From an uncultured Proteiniphilum sp. (GTDB lineage: Bacteria > Bacteroidota > Bacteroidia > Bacteroidales > Dysgonomonadaceae), in the NCBI GenBank assembly GCA_927407015.1, contig CAKMJT010000026.1:1-64000 (forward strand): a stretch of 64,000 bases of DNA, in the 5' to 3' direction. A model generated the notes under the pieces. It was given only the letters and a program-made list of their open reading frames with translations. It was not told the DNA's origin and did not search any database. The position numbers were made by a program, and so were the translations under genes. Below, in pieces: positions 1 to 8,568 of the stretch (position 1 is the first letter of the stretch; every line of letters starts with the position of its first letter).

Positions 1-300
1 TACACCGGAGGCTATATTTCTGTAGAAGTAAAACAGAAACCAGATAAGGATAAACAGTGGCAGTGTGTTGGATAACAGATGAGAGAATGAAGCATGAATG
101 AAAGGGGAGAAAAGGATTCCTCTCAATCCGCTCACCGCTGATGGTTGAATACCCCATCGAGAAAAATTTCCTCCGAACAGGCCGGCATGGTCTACAATGA
201 AAGCCAACCATATAAGGGTTACAAACACAATGGACGGCAGTAAGGCAAGCCACATTCGCTTTTTTTCAAAGGTAAAAAGGGATGTTTCATTTGCATTCAT
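1..300 (-). CDS. Rhomboid family intramembrane protease, 3' part outside window
   Basis: Reading the minus strand from an ATG at 300 gives 100 uninterrupted codons to the window edge. The protein starts MNANETSLFTFEKKRMW, then has a hydrophobic segment (LLPSIVFVTLIWLAFIV), then SPFIHASFSHLLSNTLPLFIL. The HLLSN segment matches the HxxxN oxyanion signature of the second rhomboid helix, and the GILFSPFIHASFSH context is typical of the family. The serine (GxSG) and histidine helices lie beyond the left edge, so activity cannot be confirmed. It is divergent from the glycogen genes and has its own promoter at 335-366. A second, unrelated-context rhomboid lies at 12929-13585. Confidence 0.8.
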   Translation of the reverse strand, partial: MNANETSLFTFEKKRMWLALLPSIVFVTLIWLAFIVDHAGLFGGNFSRWGIQPSAVSGLRGILFSPFIHASFSHLLSNTLPLFILIWFLFYFYRNIASGV

Positions 301-334
301 TTTCCATCAAAGCATCTGGAATTCATTATAATCA

Positions 335-366
335 CAAATATACAACAATTTTGTCGTCGGCTCAAT
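335..366 (-). promoter_or_regulatory. Promoter for the rhomboid gene
   Basis: On the minus strand the -7 element is TATATTTG (335-342), an exact TAnnTTTG. About 20 nt upstream lies TTG (363-365), matching the Bacteroidetes -33 element. Transcription would start roughly 35 nt before the ATG at 300. Confidence 0.6.
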
Positions 367-399
367 TAAGGGGAATAATCAATTTATTCCTTCTTATTG

Positions 400-431
400 T
401 TTGTAAAATAATTACCATTTTATTATCTTTC
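400..431 (+). promoter_or_regulatory. Promoter for the glycogen gene cluster
   Basis: TTTG at 400-403, a 20-nt spacer, then TATCTTTC at 424-431 (7 of 8 matches to TAnnTTTG). It lies 46 nt upstream of the ATG at 477, which supports that start over an in-frame upstream ATG at 282, since the latter precedes the promoter. Confidence 0.55.
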
Positions 432-476
432 GCAGGAATTGAGCACCATATACCTTACCCTAAAATTTATATAGCG

Positions 477-2417
477 ATGAGTTATCTGAAATTCGACAAA
501 GAGCTGATGATTAACCTGGAGTATTCTTTATACCGGAATGTACTAAGAACTAACAGAAGAGGAGCCTACCAGAACACGTCGATATCAGGCTGTAACACGA
601 CCAAGTACCAGGGCCTTTTGGTGATGCCCGTACCTTATATGGACGATGAGAATCATCTTATCCTTTCCTCCTTTGATGAAACGGTTATTCAACACGGTGC
701 TGAGTTTAATCTGGGAATTCACAGATTTGCCGGCGACAATTACAGTCCCAAAGGTCATAAATATATCCGGGAGTTCAACTGTGATAGTGTCCCAAAGACT
801 ATTTTCCGTATCGGTGGGGTAATCTTGTCGAAGGAGATCATGTTCTCCTCGAAGGAGAACCGGTTGATGATCCGTTATACGCTTCTGGATGCCCACTCCC
901 CCACAACCATCCGCTTTAAACCATTTCTGGCTTTCAGAAAAATATCTCAACTAACCCGTGAGAACGATCAGGTGGACCGGTCATACCGTGAAGTGGAAAA
1001 CGGTATCAGCACCTGCATGTATTTCGGTTACCCGGAGCTGTTCATGCAGTTTAACAAAAAACCCGAGTTTATTTATCACCCCGATTGGTACCGTGATATC
1101 GAGTACCTGCAGGATCTACAAAGCGGTGATACATTCCAGGAAGACCTCTATGTCCCGGGTTCTTTCGAAATGTCCATCGAAAAAGGAGAGGAGATCATTT
1201 TCTCTGCCGGAGATATCCTGGTGGACACTTCGACCCTGGCAAAAGAATTTGATTTTGAGATATATAAACGCACCCCGCGTTCCAATTTTTATAACTGTCT
1301 GAAAAATTCAGGGCACCAGTTTTATTACATTCCCAATAAGAACGAACATTATCTGCTGGCAGGATATCCATGGTTCAAGGTAAGGGCACGCGATCAGTTC
1401 ATCGCACTACCCGGATGCACTCTTGCGGTGGAAAAAACGAAAGATTTTGAGCATATCATGGACACGGCCATTCCGCATTTGAAGGATTTCATGGCAGACA
1501 AACCCACGAAAAGTTATCTCAAGCAGATTGAAGATCCCGACGTGTTGTTGTGGGTTATCTGGGCACTACAACAATACTGGAAGGAAAACAAAGATGCTTT
1601 CATGGAGAAGTACAGTGATTTTCTGTTCGGTATTATCGACTATATTGTAGGGGGGAAGCATCCAAACCTGGTTTTTCATCAGGAAGACGGGTTGTTGACC
1701 ACATTTGGAAGAGAGGTAGCCGTCAGCTGGATGAATGCGATGCTTGACGGTCGTCCGGTCATACCCCGGTCGGGTTATCTGGTAGAGTTCAACGCACTCT
1801 GGTATAATGCCCTGAAATTTGCGGAAGAGGTGGCACTTGAAAAGGGAGATAGCGAACTGGCCACGTCATTTGCGCACAAAGCACACCTGGCAGGCAACTC
1901 CTTTACAGAGCTTTTCCTTAATGAGGCAGGTTATCTCTACGACTACATTGACGGAAACTACAAGGATCCGAACGTCCGGCCCAACATGATCTTCGCCGTG
2001 TCTCTGCCCTACTCACCTTTGGAAAGAGGACAGAAGAAACCGGTGATCGATTATATCACCAAAGAACTGCTTACCAACTGCGGTATACGTTCACTTACGC
2101 CAAAAAGCGATCAGTTTCATCCTCATTACAAAGGCACGGAGAGTGAAAAAAAGATTGCCTATTTCAACGGAATGGCTTTTCCCTGGTTACTGGGACCCTA
2201 TATTGAAGCATATCTGAAACTCTTTCACATGAGCGGATTATCACTCGCAGACCGGATTATGGTGGAAATGGAGGGAGAAATGCAAAACGATTGCATAGGT
2301 TCCATATCGGAACACTACGACTCCAATCCGCCATTCATCGCCCATGGCGGTTACTCGTTTGCAATGAGTGTAGGAGAGTTGCTCAGAGCACAGAGAATCA
2401 TCCATTCATATGATTAA
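477..2417 (+). CDS. Glycogen debranching enzyme (amylo-alpha-1,6-glucosidase, GH133-like)
   Basis: A 646-residue cytoplasmic protein expected to hydrolyse alpha-1,6 branch points of glycogen. The N-terminal domain holds RTNRRGAYQNTSISG and the TTKYQGLLV segment of the bacterial debranching N-domain. The C-terminal (alpha/alpha)6 catalytic domain holds RARDQFIALPG, EDGLLTTFGREVAVSWMNAM and PRSGYLVEFNALWYNAL. The ATG at 477 (MSYLKFDKELM) is preferred: the 65-residue extension from 282 is hydrophobic, poorly protein-like, and overlaps both the rhomboid start and this gene's own promoter. The synthase and GH57 genes follow on the same strand, forming a glycogen/alpha-glucan cluster. Confidence 0.92.
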   Translation: MSYLKFDKELMINLEYSLYRNVLRTNRRGAYQNTSISGCNTTKYQGLLVMPVPYMDDENHLILSSFDETVIQHGAEFNLGIHRFAGDNYSPKGHKYIREFNCDSVPKTIFRIGGVILSKEIMFSSKENRLMIRYTLLDAHSPTTIRFKPFLAFRKISQLTRENDQVDRSYREVENGISTCMYFGYPELFMQFNKKPEFIYHPDWYRDIEYLQDLQSGDTFQEDLYVPGSFEMSIEKGEEIIFSAGDILVDTSTLAKEFDFEIYKRTPRSNFYNCLKNSGHQFYYIPNKNEHYLLAGYPWFKVRARDQFIALPGCTLAVEKTKDFEHIMDTAIPHLKDFMADKPTKSYLKQIEDPDVLLWVIWALQQYWKENKDAFMEKYSDFLFGIIDYIVGGKHPNLVFHQEDGLLTTFGREVAVSWMNAMLDGRPVIPRSGYLVEFNALWYNALKFAEEVALEKGDSELATSFAHKAHLAGNSFTELFLNEAGYLYDYIDGNYKDPNVRPNMIFAVSLPYSPLERGQKKPVIDYITKELLTNCGIRSLTPKSDQFHPHYKGTESEKKIAYFNGMAFPWLLGPYIEAYLKLFHMSGLSLADRIMVEMEGEMQNDCIGSISEHYDSNPPFIAHGGYSFAMSVGELLRAQRIIHSYD

Positions 2418-2584
2418 AACTACCTGTTTTTCAATGAGCAGAAGCGAGGATTACCCGGATTATGACTTGACAGGGAATAGTTAAACTTGAGAAAAATGAT
2501 GATTATACCCTTTATACGAGTAAACAGTGAGACAAATAATACAGGCCGAAATTTAAGTATCGGTACTATTCAAATATTGGACAG

Positions 2585-3841
2585 ATGAAGGCATTAATGT
2601 TTGGTTGGGAATTCCCGCCGCATATTCTCGGAGGACTAGGAACGGCTAGCTACGGACTGACCAGAGGGATGGCCGAACAGGAAGATATGGAGATTATCTT
2701 CGTGATTCCCAAGCCCTGGGGTGATGAGGATCAGAGCTTCCTGAAAATCATAGGAGCCAACAACACCCCCCTGGTGTGGCGTGACGTATCCTGGGAAACA
2801 GCACAGGCAAGGCTGGAGAAATTCATGGATCCGCGGGAATATTACTGGATGCGTGACAATATATATGCCAATTTCAGCTATATGCACACCAATGATCTGG
2901 GATGTATTGAGTTTTCGGGCAGATATCCGAACAACATTCTGGAAGAGACCAACAACTACTCCATCGTTGCAGGGGTTATTGCCCGCACTTACGATTTCGA
3001 TGTCATTCACTCACACGACTGGCTCACCTATCCTGCCGGCCTTCATGCGAAAAGTGTGACGGGTAAACCGATGGTGATTCATGTACATGCAACCGAATTT
3101 GACCGGAGCAGAGGCAAGCCCAATCCCATCGTGTACGGCATTGAAAAAGACGGTATGGATCATTGTGACCATATTATCTGCGTGAGTGATCTGACCCGCC
3201 GTACCGTGATTGACAACTATCATCAGCCTCACTGGAAAGTAACCACTGTACACAATGCCGTTGACCCTCTCAGCCCTGAAATCGAAGCAATAGACCGGAT
3301 TTCCGGTGTTTCGGAGAAAGTGGTTACCTTCCTGGGCAGGATCACGATGCAGAAAGGCCCCGAATTTTTTGTGGATGCGGCCACACAGGTAATCAGAAAA
3401 ACCGATCACATTCGTTTTGTGATGGCAGGCAGCGGCGATATGATGGATCAGATGATCCGGCTGGTTGCCGACAGGGGTATCGCCCATAAATTCCATTTCA
3501 CCGGCTTCCTTCGCGGTAAACAGGTGTATGAAATGCTGAAGTCGAGTGACGTATACGTGATGCCTTCGGTATCGGAACCCTTTGGCATTTCACCTCTTGA
3601 GGCCATGCAGTGTGGTGTACCCAGTATCATTTCGTACCAGTCCGGCTGTTCAGAGATTCTGCACTACGTGATCAAAACCGATTATTGGGATGTTGATGCA
3701 ATGGCTGACGCTATCTATTCCATCTGTACCTATCCGGCAATGGCCACTTATTTGAAAGAGGAGGGAAAGATTGAAGTGGACAACATCAAATGGGAAGATG
3801 CAGGAAGAAAAGTACGCCGCATTTACGACAACCTTTTGTGA
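2585..3841 (+). CDS. GT4 glycosyltransferase, probable glycogen synthase
   Basis: A 418-residue GT-B fold glycosyltransferase. The N-terminus MKALMFGWEFPPHILGGLGTASYGL carries the glycine-rich acceptor loop of glycogen/starch synthases. HSHDWLTYPAG closes the N-domain; the C-domain holds FLGRITMQKGPEFF and EPFGISPLEAMQCGVP with the conserved nucleotide-sugar Glu (EPFG). Members flanked by a debranching enzyme and a GH57 amylase in Bacteroidetes are annotated as glycogen synthases. The donor (UDP- or ADP-glucose) cannot be read from the sequence. It lies 167 nt after the debranching gene and 27 nt before the GH57 gene. Confidence 0.88.
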   Translation: MKALMFGWEFPPHILGGLGTASYGLTRGMAEQEDMEIIFVIPKPWGDEDQSFLKIIGANNTPLVWRDVSWETAQARLEKFMDPREYYWMRDNIYANFSYMHTNDLGCIEFSGRYPNNILEETNNYSIVAGVIARTYDFDVIHSHDWLTYPAGLHAKSVTGKPMVIHVHATEFDRSRGKPNPIVYGIEKDGMDHCDHIICVSDLTRRTVIDNYHQPHWKVTTVHNAVDPLSPEIEAIDRISGVSEKVVTFLGRITMQKGPEFFVDAATQVIRKTDHIRFVMAGSGDMMDQMIRLVADRGIAHKFHFTGFLRGKQVYEMLKSSDVYVMPSVSEPFGISPLEAMQCGVPSIISYQSGCSEILHYVIKTDYWDVDAMADAIYSICTYPAMATYLKEEGKIEVDNIKWEDAGRKVRRIYDNLL

Positions 3842-3868
3842 AAATAAGAACTAACAAGTAATAACACG

Positions 3869-5206
3869 ATGAAGACTATTTGCTTTTATTTCCAGATCCA
3901 TCAACCCTTCCGGTTAAAGAGATATCGTTTTTTAAACATTGGCAGGGATCATTATTATTTCGATGATTATGCCAACGAGGATATCCTGCAGCAAATTGCT
4001 TCCCGGTCGTATATCCCTGCTAACCGCATGCTGCTGGATCTGGTGAATCAGAACAAAGGAAAATTCAAAGTGTCTTTCTCCATTTCGGGGATGGCGCTGG
4101 AACAGCTGGAGATTTACGCTCCTGAAGTAATTGACGGGTTCCGTGAGCTGGCTAAGACAGGGAATGTGGAATTTCTTACCGAGACATATGCCCATTCACT
4201 GGCCTGTCTTTTCGATCCGGAAGAGTTCCGGCATCAGGTTAATCATCATGCCGAGCGAATAGAGATGCTGTTCAATCAGAAACCTACGGTTGTGCGTAAT
4301 ACGGAATTAATCTATTCCGATGATATAGCCGAGATGGTGTATGACATGGGGTATACCAAAATGATCACCGAAGGAGCTAAACATATTCTGGGATGGAAGA
4401 GCCCGAACTACATCTACCAGGCAGCCTCTCAGCCAAAAATGAAGCTGTTGCTGAAGAACAGCCGTTATAGTGAAGACATGGCCTATCGGTTTTCCAATTA
4501 CAGCTGGAATGAATACCCACTGACAGCCGAGAAGTTCATCTCCTGGATCGCGGCCACCCCGCCGGAGGAAGAGGTGTTCAATCTCTTCATGAACTATGAG
4601 ACACTGGGTAACCTGCAACCATCGCATACAGGCATCTTCGAATTCATGAAAGCATTACCCCGTTTTGCTTTTGAAAAAGGTATCGGGTTTGTCACTCCCA
4701 GCGAGGCAATGGATAGCCGCGAAGCCATCGGTGCGATAAGCGTACCCAACACCATCTCCTGGGCTGACGAAGAACGCGACGTGAGCGCATGGCTCGGGAA
4801 CAAGCTGCAGCAGAGCGCATTGAAATCGCTGTATGAGATGGGTGAACGGGTACGCCTATGTACCGACCGGCGACTGAAACAGGACTGGCTCTACCTGCAG
4901 ACCAGTGATCACTTCTATTACATGTCCACCAAGCATTTCAGTGGCGGGCAGAGCCCTTTCAGCCCATACATGTCGCCGTATGATGCCTTCAACAATTACA
5001 TGAATGTACTGAGTGATTTTATCGCCCGTGTGAAGGCCCAGTATCCTGATACGGTAGATAACGAAGAGCTGAATGCACTGCTCACCACCATCCATAACCA
5101 GGAAATGGAGATAAAACGTCTTCAGCTGGAACTGAAAACAGTGATTGGCAGCAATGAGGAATTGCTCGTGGATAAATCCATCAAACCGGAAAAAGCGGGA
5201 AAATAA
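3869..5206 (+). CDS. Glycoside hydrolase family 57 (alpha-amylase-like)
   Basis: A 445-residue GH57 protein. Motif 1 is FQIHQPFR near residue 10. VVRNTELIYSDD holds the Glu expected to be the GH57 nucleophile, and MNYETLGNLQ matches the region carrying YET(F/L)G. It has no signal peptide, so it acts in the cytoplasm, probably trimming or rearranging alpha-glucan made by the upstream synthase. The C-terminal 40 residues are a charged helical tail. It is the last gene of the cluster and ends at a bidirectional terminator. Confidence 0.9.
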   Translation: MKTICFYFQIHQPFRLKRYRFLNIGRDHYYFDDYANEDILQQIASRSYIPANRMLLDLVNQNKGKFKVSFSISGMALEQLEIYAPEVIDGFRELAKTGNVEFLTETYAHSLACLFDPEEFRHQVNHHAERIEMLFNQKPTVVRNTELIYSDDIAEMVYDMGYTKMITEGAKHILGWKSPNYIYQAASQPKMKLLLKNSRYSEDMAYRFSNYSWNEYPLTAEKFISWIAATPPEEEVFNLFMNYETLGNLQPSHTGIFEFMKALPRFAFEKGIGFVTPSEAMDSREAIGAISVPNTISWADEERDVSAWLGNKLQQSALKSLYEMGERVRLCTDRRLKQDWLYLQTSDHFYYMSTKHFSGGQSPFSPYMSPYDAFNNYMNVLSDFIARVKAQYPDTVDNEELNALLTTIHNQEMEIKRLQLELKTVIGSNEELLVDKSIKPEKAGK

Positions 5207-5214
5207 AAAAACTA

Positions 5215-5243
5215 AAAAAAAGGAGCCTCACGGCTCCTTTTTT
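5215..5243. terminator. Bidirectional rho-independent terminator
   Basis: A-run, GGAGCC, loop TCAC, GGCTCC, T-run. It lies between the convergent GH57 and rny genes and can serve both strands. Confidence 0.85.
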
Positions 5244-5267
5244 ACTTTATATCAATGAGTTTATTGT

Positions 5268-6797
5268 TTATTTGGCATAACTCACGGCACGTGTTTCACG
5301 AATCACGGTGATCTTCACCTGTCCGGGATAGGTCATTTCTGTCTGTATCTTGCGTGCGATTTCTTCAGAGAGTCTTTCCGTATCCTGATCGTCGATCTTA
5401 TCGGCACCCACAATCACACGGAGTTCCCTTCCTGCCTGTATGGCATAGGTTTTCACCACACCTGGATAAGATAATGCCAGATTCTCCAGATCGTTCAATC
5501 GTTTGATGTAAGCCTCCACAATCTCGCGGCGTGCTCCCGGACGTGCTCCCGAGATCGCATCACACACCTGCACAATTGGTGCCAGCAAGGTGGTCATCTC
5601 CACTTCATCGTGGTGTGAGCCGATAGCGTTGCAGATATCCGGTTTCTCTTTGTATTTCTCGGCTAATTTCATACCCAGCACAGCATGCGGCAGTTCCGGC
5701 TCATCATCTGGCACTTTCCCGATATCATGCAGCAATCCGGCACGTTTCGCCTTTTTGGGATTCAATCCCAGTTCCGATGCCATGATAGCGCACAGGTTGG
5801 CTACTTCGCGTGAGTGCTGGAGCAGATTCTGTCCGTACGATGAACGATATTTCATCTTTCCTACCATACGGATTAACTCGGGATGCAGCCCATGAATACC
5901 CAAATCGATGACGGTACGTTTGCCGGTTTCAATAATCTCTTCCTCGATCTGTTTCTTTACTTTCGACACCACCTCTTCGATGCGGGCAGGATGGATACGT
6001 CCATCGGTCACCAGCTGGTGAAGTGACAAGCGGGCAATCTCACGACGTACGGGATCAAATCCCGACAAAACAATGGCTTCCGGTGTGTCATCCACCACAA
6101 TCTCCACGCCTGTAGCCGCCTCCAATGCACGTATGTTTCGTCCCTCCCGTCCTATGATGCGTCCTTTCACCTCATCGGAATCGATATGGAAAACGGTGAT
6201 GGCATTTTCAATCGACGTCTCCGTCGCCACACGCTGAATAGACTGAATCACGATACGTTTTGCCTCCTTGTTGGCCGTCATTTTGGCTTCTTCCATAATG
6301 TCGTTAATGTACGACTGCGCACCGGTCTTGGCTTCCTCCTTCATGGATTCCACCAGCCGCTCTTTGGCTTCATCAGCCGAGAGTCCGGAGATGTTCTCCA
6401 GCTTTTCAACTGATTGCCGGTGGAAACGCTCCATTTCGGCACTTTTTTTATCGAGAAATTCCTGCTGACTGATTAAATTCAGCTTTATCTCATCCACCTC
6501 AACTGTTTTTTTGTTCAACTCTTCCTGTTTTTGGTTGAGTGTCATTTCCCGTTGTTTGAGCCTGTTCTCGGTAAACTGAATCTTCGTTGTACGTGCATTT
6601 GCCTGTTTTTCAGCTTCAGTCTTCATCGTAAGGATCTCCTCCTTCGCCTCCAGTAATTTTTTCTTCTTTATGACCTCAGCATCTTTTTCCGCATCGTTCA
6701 AAATATTCCGGGCGCGGGAACTGGCCATCTTACCGGTCATGAACCAGGCTACCACAGCCCCGATCACCAAACCGATAATACCTATAACTATTTCCAT
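5268..6797 (-). CDS. rny: Ribonuclease Y
   Basis: A 509-residue membrane-anchored endoribonuclease that starts mRNA turnover. It has one N-terminal transmembrane helix ([20 protein letters not shown]), a long coiled coil (about 25-190), a KH RNA-binding domain ([15 protein letters not shown], about 215) and an HD phosphohydrolase domain ([15 protein letters not shown], about 350). Length and order are standard. It is the last gene of a minus-strand operon after zapA and the probable 6S RNA. Confidence 0.97.
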   Translation of the reverse strand: MEIVIGIIGLVIGAVVAWFMTGKMASSRARNILNDAEKDAEVIKKKKLLEAKEEILTMKTEAEKQANARTTKIQFTENRLKQREMTLNQKQEELNKKTVEVDEIKLNLISQQEFLDKKSAEMERFHRQSVEKLENISGLSADEAKERLVESMKEEAKTGAQSYINDIMEEAKMTANKEAKRIVIQSIQRVATETSIENAITVFHIDSDEVKGRIIGREGRNIRALEAATGVEIVVDDTPEAIVLSGFDPVRREIARLSLHQLVTDGRIHPARIEEVVSKVKKQIEEEIIETGKRTVIDLGIHGLHPELIRMVGKMKYRSSYGQNLLQHSREVANLCAIMASELGLNPKKAKRAGLLHDIGKVPDDEPELPHAVLGMKLAEKYKEKPDICNAIGSHHDEVEMTTLLAPIVQVCDAISGARPGARREIVEAYIKRLNDLENLALSYPGVVKTYAIQAGRELRVIVGADKIDDQDTERLSEEIARKIQTEMTYPGQVKITVIRETRAVSYAK

Positions 6798-6844
6798 ATT
6801 GCTTATGATTAATTAATTAATATACTCTCCCCTTTACTTCTATG

Positions 6845-7025
6845 ATCAGGGCAGATGTTCTGTTTTCTGTTTATATGACTCTGTAATCCTTATCCGCTAT
6901 CCTATACCTCTGACGCTCTTTCTGTCGTCGGACGTTGTTGCGTTTTTCTTTTCCCGTCTGACTGAAAATCAGCCTGACCAACGGTTGCTTCGCATAACAT
7001 CTGACGACACGTCTTCTGCTCAAAT
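6845..7025 (-). ncRNA. ssrS: Probable 6S RNA
   Basis: This gap between zapA and rny has no credible reading frame. On the minus strand it can fold as one long interrupted rod: CAGATGTT near the 5' side pairs with AACATCTG near the 3' side, TGCG pairs with CGCA further in, and an apical hairpin (GGCTGA / TCAGTC, extended by GTC/GAC) closes it. A rod with internal bulges is the 6S architecture that mimics an open promoter and binds RNA polymerase. From memory, 6S RNA is often annotated between zapA and rny in Bacteroidetes, and it is zapA-linked in Proteobacteria. The exact ends are approximate. Confidence 0.6.
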
Positions 7026-7109
7026 AAAAATCGCACACAATTAAGCACATTTATTTGTATGTGCGTAAAAGGTGCGTCAGTTTATCCTTCTCCCGGCCCG
7101 GGGAGCAGA

Positions 7110-7415
7110 TTATTTTTTCAGATAATCGTCCAGCTCGCTGATTAACGAGTCTATCTTATCTTCAAAGGGTTTCGTATTATTCTTATCACCGAGAGAAAAA
7201 TTCTCAGCCAATGCCTGAATGGCTGTCATAGCCATGTAATCCTGTGTTGTCATGCCGGAGTTTTCTCCACCATAGGCAACGCGGTATTGGTTTATTTTCG
7301 TATTTATCTTTTTGGCGGCATCACGGAAAGCCTGCTCCTCTGACCTCTTGATTTTCAGCGGGTACCTCTTGCCGGCTATCTCCAATGTCAATAAAAATTT
7401 TTCGTCACCCATCAC
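7110..7415 (-). CDS. zapA: Cell division protein ZapA
   Basis: A 101-residue protein with the ZapA N-domain (LTLEIAGKRYPLKIKRSEEQAFRDA) and a C-terminal coiled coil (DKIDSLISELDDYLKK). ZapA binds FtsZ and bundles protofilaments at the division ring. It lies 16 nt downstream of a small coiled-coil gene and is followed by the probable 6S RNA and rny. Confidence 0.9.
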   Translation of the reverse strand: MMGDEKFLLTLEIAGKRYPLKIKRSEEQAFRDAAKKINTKINQYRVAYGGENSGMTTQDYMAMTAIQALAENFSLGDKNNTKPFEDKIDSLISELDDYLKK

Positions 7416-7431
7416 ATAAATTATCCAAAGG

Positions 7432-7722
7432 TTATTTCAATAAATTTATGCACCTGTCAACTTCCCGCACCATTTTCGACAGTTTCGTCTTCGCGATATC
7501 CACATCTGCCGATGCAGCTGTAATGGTTCTCGCAATCTTTAAACTATCATATTTTGTTTTCAACTGCGTCAATTCTTTCGCTGTCTCTTCAATCTCCTTC
7601 TGCCGCGACAGTATTTCAGTTTTTAATGTGGCATTCTCGCTTTTCAATGAGTCACACAAAAACAAAACCTGTTTGATGCGCACTTCCAGATCGACCAGCA
7701 GCTTATTCTTTTCGTCAGTCAT
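7432..7722 (-). CDS. Small coiled-coil protein upstream of zapA
   Basis: A 96-residue cytoplasmic protein, almost entirely heptad-patterned helix (LCDSLKSENATLKTEIL, KELTQLKTKYDSLK) ending in MVREVDRCINLLK. No enzyme motif is visible. Its length, coiled-coil character and position next to zapA suggest a ZapA partner, analogous to ZapB in enterobacteria, but that role is inferred from context only. Confidence 0.7.
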   Translation of the reverse strand: MTDEKNKLLVDLEVRIKQVLFLCDSLKSENATLKTEILSRQKEIEETAKELTQLKTKYDSLKIARTITAASADVDIAKTKLSKMVREVDRCINLLK

Positions 7723-7757
7723 ATGAAACGAGCCTCTATATCACCCCATTTTAGAAC

Positions 7758-7998
7758 TTATTCATCGCCAGCTACCAGAATGCAGCCGTATACTTCATCC
7801 GGGAATGGCACCTCCGCCTTTGCATACACCAGTACATCATCCAGGCAGACCTGGCTTCTGTTTATTGCTTAACGGAAAGTTTCCTGCGATAGAGTTGAAC
7901 ACCGGTATATTGAATGGTTTGAAGCGAGCATTTAAACAGTTACATCCAGGAACATGAATTACGAAGTAATCGACGTAGTCAATTATTGCGCGTTCCAC
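7758..7998 (-). pseudogene. Possible short frameshifted reading frame in the zapA operon leader
   Basis: From a GTG at 7998 the minus strand reads VERAIIDYVDYFVIHVPG, then CNCLNARFKPFNIPVFNSIAG, and runs into a stop at 7837. Shifting frame at an AAA run near 7861 continues as NRSQVCLDDVLVYAKAEV and PFPDEVYGCILVAGDE before a TAA at 7758. Both halves look protein-like and would join into about 80 residues if one base were removed. I recognise no family. It may instead be untranslated leader. Confidence 0.3.
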
Positions 7999-8045
7999 AC
8001 CTTAATTTGAACGATCAAATTATCGCATGAAAACAAATATTTACG

Positions 8046-8077
8046 CAAATATAGGAATAGTGTCAGACTTGGACAAA
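8046..8077 (-). promoter_or_regulatory. Strong promoter for the zapA-6S-rny operon
   Basis: The minus strand has TTTG (8074-8077), exactly 20 nt, then TATATTTG (8046-8053): both elements match the Bacteroidetes consensus fully. The first certain gene starts at 7722, so the transcript would have a leader of about 315 nt. Confidence 0.75.
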
Positions 8078-8173
8078 TTTAAAGCTTCTTATTTTTCAAA
8101 TTTTCATTCATTTATGGTAATTTCAGGCTCTTTTGCTTGAGATTTTATACCTTTGGCCTTCAGGTGATGGAGA

Positions 8174-8568
8174 TTGTATCAGATTGATACGCTGGTCGAT
8201 TTAATTAACCTGGTTTCCTTGAAAACCGGTTACTCCATCGGTGGATTTGATCTGAATAAAGTTGAGGGAAACCTGACACTGGGTGTGGGTGAAGCAATTG
8301 AACGGTTCAATGCCATAGGGCGCGGCCTGCTGAATATAGAAGGAATACCTGTCTATCGCGATGAAGCGGGTTGCATCGGCACCCCTACCAGCGACGAGGA
8401 ACGACGACCAGGATTACTGCCGGCACTGCGCATCTACTGATGATCATCAACGCATACTCGGGAGAGGAGGGTTTGCAGGAGGCAGTAGATTACTCCGTAC
8501 AGTTATTGAAAAAGTATACCAGCGCTTCTGATATTTGCATTACAGGGAGGCATAGCGGTGTGAACTAG
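8174..8568 (+). pseudogene. Decayed B3/4 (PheRS beta-like editing) domain gene
   Basis: The first frame reads YQIDTLVDLINLVSLKTGYSIGG then GCIGTPTSDEER, characteristic of stand-alone B3/4 tRNA-editing-like domain proteins. At about 8400 the frame breaks, and the next frame continues with ITAGTAHLLMIINAYSG and AVDYSVQLLKKYTSASD up to 8568. The expected N-terminal half (the family is about 220-240 residues) is absent: a stop precedes YQID and the upstream DNA is AT-rich. Truncation plus a one-base frameshift make this a remnant. Confidence 0.75.

Noticed and set aside
1-75. Plus-strand reading frame ending in a TAA at 73-75, resembling the end of a gene entering from the left.
   Set aside because: The minus strand over the same bases encodes a convincing rhomboid N-terminus with its own promoter, so the plus frame is a shadow.
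282-476. A 65-residue N-terminal extension of the debranching enzyme.
   Set aside because: It overlaps the divergent rhomboid start and two promoters, is not protein-like, and the ATG at 477 gives the family-typical start.
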